NCBI RefSeq assembly: GCF_014837245.1
Contig: NZ_JACYFU010000005.1
Span: 1 to 64,000 of the forward strand
Length of the DNA: 64,000 nucleotides
Direction: 5' to 3'
Source: Devosia oryzisoli
Lineage (GTDB): Bacteria; Pseudomonadota; Alphaproteobacteria; Rhizobiales; Devosiaceae
The notes below the pieces were generated by a model. That model was not told the origin of the DNA. It did not search any database and saw only the letters and a list, made by a program, of their open reading frames with translations. Position 1 is the stretch's first letter; every line of letters starts with the position of its first letter. A program made the position numbers and the translations under genes. Below are positions 59,997-64,000 of this stretch, piece by piece.

Positions 59997-60262
59997 TCGT
60001 CGTTTTCCTTGAGACGGAGAAGGCTTGCCAGCGCCCCCTCCAGTATGGAGGTGTTGAGGTGGTAGACGATGCTTGTCCCGCGCCGTTCCACGGCGACGAG
60101 CTCGGCCTCTTTGAGCTTGTTGAAGTGGACCGACAGGGTCGGCTTGCTGAACGCGAAATGCTCCGCCAGCTCACCGGCGGTCATCGGCCCCTGCTTGAGC
60201 AGCGCCAGCACCTTCCGGCGAGCCGGGTGGGAGAGCGCTTCGAACACCGCATTGATACCCAT
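59993..60262 (-). CDS. sdpR: SdpR-like ArsR family autorepressor
   Basis: This 89-residue winged-helix repressor has the family start NAVFEALSHPARRKVLALLK and a recognition helix in FSKPTLSVHFNKLKEAELV. It lacks a metal site. By analogy with SdpR it represses its own operon until SdpI traps it at the membrane. A promoter with two palindromes lies directly upstream (60284-60316). Confidence 0.9.
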   Translation of the reverse strand: MGINAVFEALSHPARRKVLALLKQGPMTAGELAEHFAFSKPTLSVHFNKLKEAELVAVERRGTSIVYHLNTSILEGALASLLRLKENDE

Positions 60263-60283
60263 GGCGGACCCTGATTAGACATA

Positions 60284-60313
60284 ACGCTAAATAGCGTGGT
60301 AGCTAATTAGCGT
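60284..60313. promoter_or_regulatory. Tandem SdpR operator
   Basis: GCTAAATAGCGT (60286-60297) and GCTAATTAGCGT (60302-60313) are direct repeats with a 16-bp pitch. Each is a palindrome: ACGCTA-AA-TAGCGT and GCTAATTAGC. The first covers the -10 and the second the spacer of the promoter at 60288-60316. Confidence 0.65.
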
Positions 60314-60316
60314 CAA
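60288..60316 (-). promoter_or_regulatory. Promoter of the sdpR-sdpI operon
   Basis: On the minus strand TTGACG, 17 bp and TATTTA fit a sigma-70 promoter. The start site should be about 20 bp before the sdpR ATG. Both operator repeats overlap it. Confidence 0.6.
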
Positions 60317-60324
60317 GGCTAATT

Positions 60325-60822
60325 TTAGGGGCTCGTGCGGAGTTCGGCCAGGAGCGGGTCGAGGGCGTCGAACTGTTCGGGATAGGCGCCGGTGCTGCCC
60401 GAGGCGATGGCCTCGTTGAGCGCGGCCTCGGAGGGGTAGAGATCGGACAGAACGAGAAAGGTCCGACCGTCCTTTTCCTCGAGGGTCAGGGTGGTGACTG
60501 AGCCCTCCTCGCCCTCCTCATTGGTCCAGACGATGCGGCTGGGCGGGACGACCTCGAGGTAACGGCCAAAAAACGCCATGGGCTGATCGGACGACGGGGT
60601 GCCGAAGACGAAGCGGTAGCTGCCGCCGGTGCGCACATCGGCTTCGCACGAGAGGAAGGTGATGCCGAACGATTTCGGCGCCCACCAGCGCATCAGGAGC
60701 TCGGGTTTGCTCCAGGCGTCGAAGACCAGTTGCGCCGGCCCATCGAAGGTCCTGGTGATGACGAGCTCCCGCTCGGATCGGCGCTCGACATCGGTGCGGT
60801 GCGTTGCGGCGGGCTCAGTCAT
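60325..60822 (-). CDS. SRPBCC (AHSA1-like) domain protein
   Basis: The 165-residue protein has the START/AHSA1 fold, with the signatures RTFDGPAQLVFDAWSKPELLMRWWAP, GGSYRFVFGTP and SRIVWTNE. These proteins bind hydrophobic ligands and are often paired with an ArsR repressor, as here. The ATG has GGAGG 5 bp upstream, inside the arsR 3' end, and the genes overlap by 8 bp, so translation is coupled. The ligand is unknown. Confidence 0.92.
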   Translation of the reverse strand: MTEPAATHRTDVERRSERELVITRTFDGPAQLVFDAWSKPELLMRWWAPKSFGITFLSCEADVRTGGSYRFVFGTPSSDQPMAFFGRYLEVVPPSRIVWTNEEGEEGSVTTLTLEEKDGRTFLVLSDLYPSEAALNEAIASGSTGAYPEQFDALDPLLAELRTSP

Positions 60823-61177
60823 GGTGTCCTCCATTCGATGAATTGTTCTGCTTGAGATCGGCGAGAACCGCGTCGAGCGCCTCGAAGCGGGCGGCCCAGA
60901 GCGCGCGATAGCGCTCGATCCAGGCCGCTTCCGCCTCGAGCCGGCTGGCGCCCAGCCGGCAGGTGCGCACCCGCCCCACCTTCTCGGTGGCGACGAGCCC
61001 GGCCTGCTCGAGCACGGCAACGTGCTTTTTCATGCCGGTGAGCGTCATCCCGAAGCTCTGGGCAAGATCGGTTATCGAAGCGTCCGAGCGCCCCAGACGC
61101 TCCAGCACGCCACGGCGGGTGGCATCGGCAAGAGCGGCAAAGGCGGTGTCGGCATGAGCGTCATGAAACTGAACCAT
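60815..61177 (-). CDS. ArsR family transcriptional regulator
   Basis: The 120-residue protein has a winged helix (LADATRRGVLERLGRSDASI and FGMTLTGMKKHVAVLEQAGLV) typical of ArsR proteins that control AHSA1/SRPBCC genes. There are no metal-binding cysteines in the helix-turn-helix, so it is not a heavy-metal sensor. The ATG at 61177 lies in a perfect 14-bp palindrome. The frame upstream is unsupported. Confidence 0.92.
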   Translation of the reverse strand: MVQFHDAHADTAFAALADATRRGVLERLGRSDASITDLAQSFGMTLTGMKKHVAVLEQAGLVATEKVGRVRTCRLGASRLEAEAAWIERYRALWAARFEALDAVLADLKQNNSSNGGHHD

Positions 61178-61184
61178 ATGGTTC
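61171..61184. promoter_or_regulatory. ArsR operator palindrome over the start codon
   Basis: GAACCATATGGTTC is a perfect 14-bp palindrome centred on the ATG of the ArsR gene. Its position directly after the -10 box would let bound ArsR block its own promoter. Confidence 0.6.
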
Positions 61185-61212
61185 ACTATAAGCGAACTGG
61201 CGGGAGACGCAA
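61185..61212 (-). promoter_or_regulatory. Promoter of the arsR-SRPBCC operon, leaderless arrangement
   Basis: On the minus strand TTGCGT, 16 bp and TATAGT end 7 bp before the ATG of the ArsR gene. The transcript should start at or a few bases from the start codon, leaving no room for a ribosome site. Confidence 0.5.
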
Positions 61213-61343
61213 GTGGGGGTTTGAGACGCTCGGATTGTCCGCGTGCTCGCGCAGAGATGGGCAGCCGGTTCACCTCTCCTCAACCATCTTGCTTTAAGTT
61301 CCTCTGCAGGCCAAAATAACACCCCGGGAAGGCGGTCGGAGCC

Positions 61344-61658
61344 GTGGCTTTGCGCGATCTGCTGCCCGTGATGGTCCTGACGGTTGCCGCCGCGATGCTG
61401 GCGGGAGCCCAGACCATGGCGGCCCCTCAATCGGGCCAGATGGCCGTAGCCTTCCCACCTTTCACCAGCGAGACCGCAGCCTGGGAAGTCGTCCGGGAAG
61501 CGGGCGGCTACGTCGTGGCGCCCACGCGGCTCCCCAATGTCGTCGTTGCCTATGCCCCCGATCCGGACTTCCAGGATCGGGCGCGGCGGCTGGGGGCGCT
61601 CCTTTTTCTTTCTGCAAAGGGGCTTTGCGCCCCGCAGCTGTCTTCTGAGGCATCATGA
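61344..61658 (+). CDS. Exported protein of unknown function coupled to a chemoreceptor gene
   Basis: This 104-residue protein has a signal peptide or N-terminal anchor ([22 protein letters not shown]) and a short periplasmic domain with [25 protein letters not shown] and [14 protein letters not shown]. Similar small proteins occur in alphaproteobacteria without a known role. The start is GTG 61344. The stop codon overlaps the chemoreceptor ATG (ATGA). Confidence 0.7.
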   Translation: MALRDLLPVMVLTVAAAMLAGAQTMAAPQSGQMAVAFPPFTSETAAWEVVREAGGYVVAPTRLPNVVVAYAPDPDFQDRARRLGALLFLSAKGLCAPQLSSEAS

Positions 61659-63424
61659 ACCTGAATACCATCCGCGGCCAGTCTCTCCTGGCGATCGTTG
61701 CCCTCACTGTCCTCATGTCGGTGGGCGTGATCGGCGCAGAATTTCTCATCCATGGCGCCTTGGGCGGCGCCTCTCTGCTCGCCGGGCTCAGCCTGGCCGC
61801 CACGGGGACAAGCTATGTCCTCAAACGCCAATCCGCCGCGTTCCGCTACATGACCGTGGGCGTGATGATGACGGACGTCATGGCCCTTCTGGCGGTCGCG
61901 CGCGGCAACCCGATCCAGACCGACCTGCACATGGCGTTCTTTGCGGCTCTCGCCATCTGCGCGCTGCTCTATGACAGCAAGACCATCCTCCTGGGCGCGG
62001 CCCTCGTGGCGGTGCACCACCTGGTGCTCGGCATGGCGATGAGCGAACTGGTGTTTTATGGCGGTGGCGGGCTGGGACGCGTGGTGCTGCACGCCGTCAT
62101 CCTCATCGTGGAAGCGGCGGGCCTGATCTGGATGACCGAGAACACGCGTCATCTGCTCAATGTCGCCGACCAACGGTCCGAGGAAGCGGTGGTCAGCGCC
62201 CGACACGCCGAGGCCCTCACCGAAGAAATCGAGCAGGCGACGGCAACCCGCCGCGAGGAACGCGCCCGCATGATGGACCAGCTTTCGAGCGAGTTCAGCC
62301 GCGTGATCGACGCCGCCGCAGCCGGCAATTTCGAGGACCGGATCACCGGCACCTTTGCCGATCCGGCACTGACCGCCCTTGCCGAAGGGGTAAACAACCT
62401 CGTCGAAGTAGTCGATCGCAGCCTTGGCGAGACGGGCGACGTGCTTGCTGCGCTGGCCCAGACCGATCTCACCAAGCGGGTTTCGGGGCAGTATCAGGGC
62501 ACGCTGGCAAAGCTCAAGACCGACACCAATGCGGTCGCGGACAATCTCGCGCAGGTGGTGTCGCAGCTGCGGGACACCTCGCAGGCGCTCAAGCTCGCCA
62601 CCGGGGAATTGCTGGCCGGCACCAATGACCTCGCCGAGCGCACCAGCAAGCAGGCGGCCGCCATCGAGCAGACTTCGGCGGCCATGGAACAACTGGCGGC
62701 TACCGTGGGCGAGAACGCCCGCCGCGCACAGGACGCCTCCAAGCGCACCCGATCGGCCGCGCACCTTGCCGACGAGGGCCGCGCGGTGATGGATGAAGCG
62801 ACCGAGGCCATGGAGCGCATCAGCACCTCGTCGGCCAAGATTTCCAACATCATCGGGCTCATCGACGACATTGCTTTCCAGACCAACCTGCTGGCGCTCA
62901 ACGCCTCGGTGGAAGCGGCTCGCGCCGGAGAAGCGGGCAAGGGGTTTGCCGTCGTGGCAGTGGAGGTGCGGCGCCTCGCCCAGTCGGCGGCGCAGGCCTC
63001 CTCGGACGTCAAGCGGCTGATCGAGCAGAGCGCCCAGGAAGTCAGCGGCGGCGGCAGGCTGGTCGAGACGGCGGCCCAGAAGCTGCAGGCGATCCTGGCT
63101 TCAGTGCAGGCCAACAGCGCGCTGATGAGCGACGTGTCCGTAGCCAGCACCGAGCAGGCTTCCGCCATCGGCGAGGTGACCGGCGCCATCCGCCAGATGG
63201 ACGAGATGACGCAGCACAACGCGGCGCTGGTGGAAGAAACCAATGCCGCCATCGAACAGACCGAAGCGCGGGCGGTCGAACTGGACGCCATTGTGGGCGT
63301 GTTCAAGACGGACGCTGCGGTGCAACGGCCGACCCCAAAACCCGCAGCCGCTCCCGCTGCCGTTCGGCGCGCCTATAGCGGCCGCAGCAACGCCGCCGAA
63401 AAGCTCGACTGGAGCGCGTTCTAA
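61655..63424 (+). CDS. Methyl-accepting chemotaxis protein with multi-TM sensor domain
   Basis: The 589-residue protein has about six TM helices in residues 8-165 and no periplasmic ligand domain, then a coiled-coil/HAMP-like region (about 200-300) and the signalling domain with the highly conserved hairpin tip [20 protein letters not shown]. The last residues after a flexible Ala/Pro linker are DWSAF, which fits the xWxxF pentapeptide that tethers CheR and CheB. It senses an unknown signal in or near the membrane. A periplasmic partner could be the coupled 104-residue protein. Confidence 0.93.
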   Translation: MNLNTIRGQSLLAIVALTVLMSVGVIGAEFLIHGALGGASLLAGLSLAATGTSYVLKRQSAAFRYMTVGVMMTDVMALLAVARGNPIQTDLHMAFFAALAICALLYDSKTILLGAALVAVHHLVLGMAMSELVFYGGGGLGRVVLHAVILIVEAAGLIWMTENTRHLLNVADQRSEEAVVSARHAEALTEEIEQATATRREERARMMDQLSSEFSRVIDAAAAGNFEDRITGTFADPALTALAEGVNNLVEVVDRSLGETGDVLAALAQTDLTKRVSGQYQGTLAKLKTDTNAVADNLAQVVSQLRDTSQALKLATGELLAGTNDLAERTSKQAAAIEQTSAAMEQLAATVGENARRAQDASKRTRSAAHLADEGRAVMDEATEAMERISTSSAKISNIIGLIDDIAFQTNLLALNASVEAARAGEAGKGFAVVAVEVRRLAQSAAQASSDVKRLIEQSAQEVSGGGRLVETAAQKLQAILASVQANSALMSDVSVASTEQASAIGEVTGAIRQMDEMTQHNAALVEETNAAIEQTEARAVELDAIVGVFKTDAAVQRPTPKPAAAPAAVRRAYSGRSNAAEKLDWSAF

Positions 63425-63472
63425 GGCATCACCGGCACCGCCGGAAGATGTGTCGGATCATGTCGTGCGTGC

Positions 63473-63573
63473 CGCCCTCGTGGTTCGAGGCTCGTGAAAA
63501 ACTCGCACCTCACCATGAGGGCGGCCGGGATTCGGTCTGCCGGGGGCGCAGCGACCCTCGAACCACGAGGGCG
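63473..63573. repeat. Inverted repeat element with 18-bp perfect arms
   Basis: Position 63473-63490 (CGCCCTCGTGGTTCGAGG) is the exact reverse complement of 63556-63573. The 65-bp centre includes CACCTCACCATGAGGG. This layout matches a dispersed intergenic repeat common in environmental alphaproteobacteria. It lies between the chemoreceptor and the next, convergent gene and could end both transcripts. Confidence 0.7.
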
Positions 63574-63631
63574 TGGCACAATGGCTCACACCCGCATCGG
63601 CATCAGCGCGCGCCTACAACAAGAACAGCCG

Positions 63632-64000
63632 CTATTCGAAGCGGGCGCAGTAGTCGTCGGTGACGGTGTCGCCGAAATCGTAGCGGATGATCAGCACCGG
63701 CGCGCCATCTGAGGCCCGCGTGGTGTTCATGGCGGCGGTGGTGGCCGTGTCGTCGGAGGCAAACGGGCCGCCATCGAACGCGACTTCGCCGTTCGGCGCG
63801 AGCGACAGGCTCCCGCCCCCCTCGAGCCCCTCAACGACATAGCTCCCAGCGGCGTCCACATCGAAGGTCCAGCTATAGCTGCTGAAATCGAGGCCGCTGA
63901 CGCAGGCGTAGCGGCCGGGCACCAGGTCGGCGCTGGGCGCGTAGCTGGAGGAGATGTCGAAGGCGGTCGCGGGAGCGGCCATGGCCACAAGGGCGAGGCC
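63632..64000 (-). CDS. Exported protein, N-terminus cut by the window edge
   Basis: 122 codons are visible; the frame is open to the right edge. It begins within a signal peptide (GLALVAMAAPATAFD) followed by a mature domain of about 105 residues rich in Gly, Ser, Asp with Cys near both ends (RYACVSG and DYCARFE), suggesting one disulfide and a beta-rich fold. An internal GTG at 63988 is not likely to be the start because the signal continues upstream. The function is unknown. Confidence 0.65.
   Translation of the reverse strand, partial: GLALVAMAAPATAFDISSSYAPSADLVPGRYACVSGLDFSSYSWTFDVDAAGSYVVEGLEGGGSLSLAPNGEVAFDGGPFASDDTATTAAMNTTRASDGAPVLIIRYDFGDTVTDDYCARFE

Overview
The window is GC-rich, densely coded chromosomal DNA from an alphaproteobacterium, most likely Hyphomicrobiales and close to Devosia or a related Devosiaceae genus. 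This is inferred from gene content: DUF4167, DUF1178, DUF3108, a 7Fe ferredoxin next to a CarD regulator, aerobic cobaltochelatase CobS/CobT, GluQRS, a two-TM small protein, and the prfA-prmC-DUF4167-clpB order. No tRNA, rRNA, CRISPR array, phage or IS element is visible. Most of it is housekeeping backbone.

Layout. 1-576 has no gene but carries two near-identical strong promoters firing off the left edge, probably into an rRNA operon. 0.6-10.8 kb: M23 peptidase, then on the minus strand clpB (with a heat-shock-like promoter), DUF4167, prmC, prfA and ptsP. 10.9-20.5 kb: lysC, ubiG, a small DUF2171-like protein, ilvD, an aldo/keto reductase, DUF1178, a nitrilase-family amidase, grxC, comF, a methyltransferase and a P-loop kinase. 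20.6-29.5 kb: Excalibur protein, carD, fdxA, an S4 protein and an SUV3-like RNA helicase, a 1-kb gene-poor gap, DUF3108, rpmB, a YhhQ-type transporter and a VOC protein. 29.5-37.7 kb: phytase-like esterase, cobT, a palindromic repeat, cobS, a J-domain protein, bolA, a CNNM/CorC protein, aroB, aroK. 37.8-46.3 kb: small TM protein plus xerD, accA, an L,D-transpeptidase, secA and a parvulin PPIase.

46.3-59.3 kb: YjfB-like motility protein, PduO adenosyltransferase, twin-TM protein, LysR regulator, NAD(P)-binding epimerase, DUF4260, gluQRS, AlkA-type glycosylase, esterase, HNH nuclease, dsbB, DUF72, an SNase-like protein coupled to an M48 peptidase, a lone Flp pilin, mutT, an acetyltransferase and argJ. 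59.3-64 kb is more accessory: an SdpR/SdpI repressor-immunity pair, an ArsR/SRPBCC pair, an exported protein coupled to a chemoreceptor, a long inverted repeat, and an exported protein cut by the right edge.

How it works together. Many pairs share ATGA or GTGA stop-start overlaps (cobT/phytase-like, aroB/corC, TM protein/xerD, glycosylase/esterase, SNase/M48, sdpR/sdpI, exported protein/MCP), which indicates translational coupling. The most interesting items are regulatory: tandem operators over the sdpR promoter, an apparently leaderless arsR mRNA whose start codon sits in its own operator, a terminator inside the carD upstream region, and a perfect GTAC-type palindrome in front of ilvD. No clearly new multigene system was found. 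The best candidates for under-described biology are the orphan Sdp immunity pair, the exported-protein/chemoreceptor pair and the SNase-like/M48 pair.
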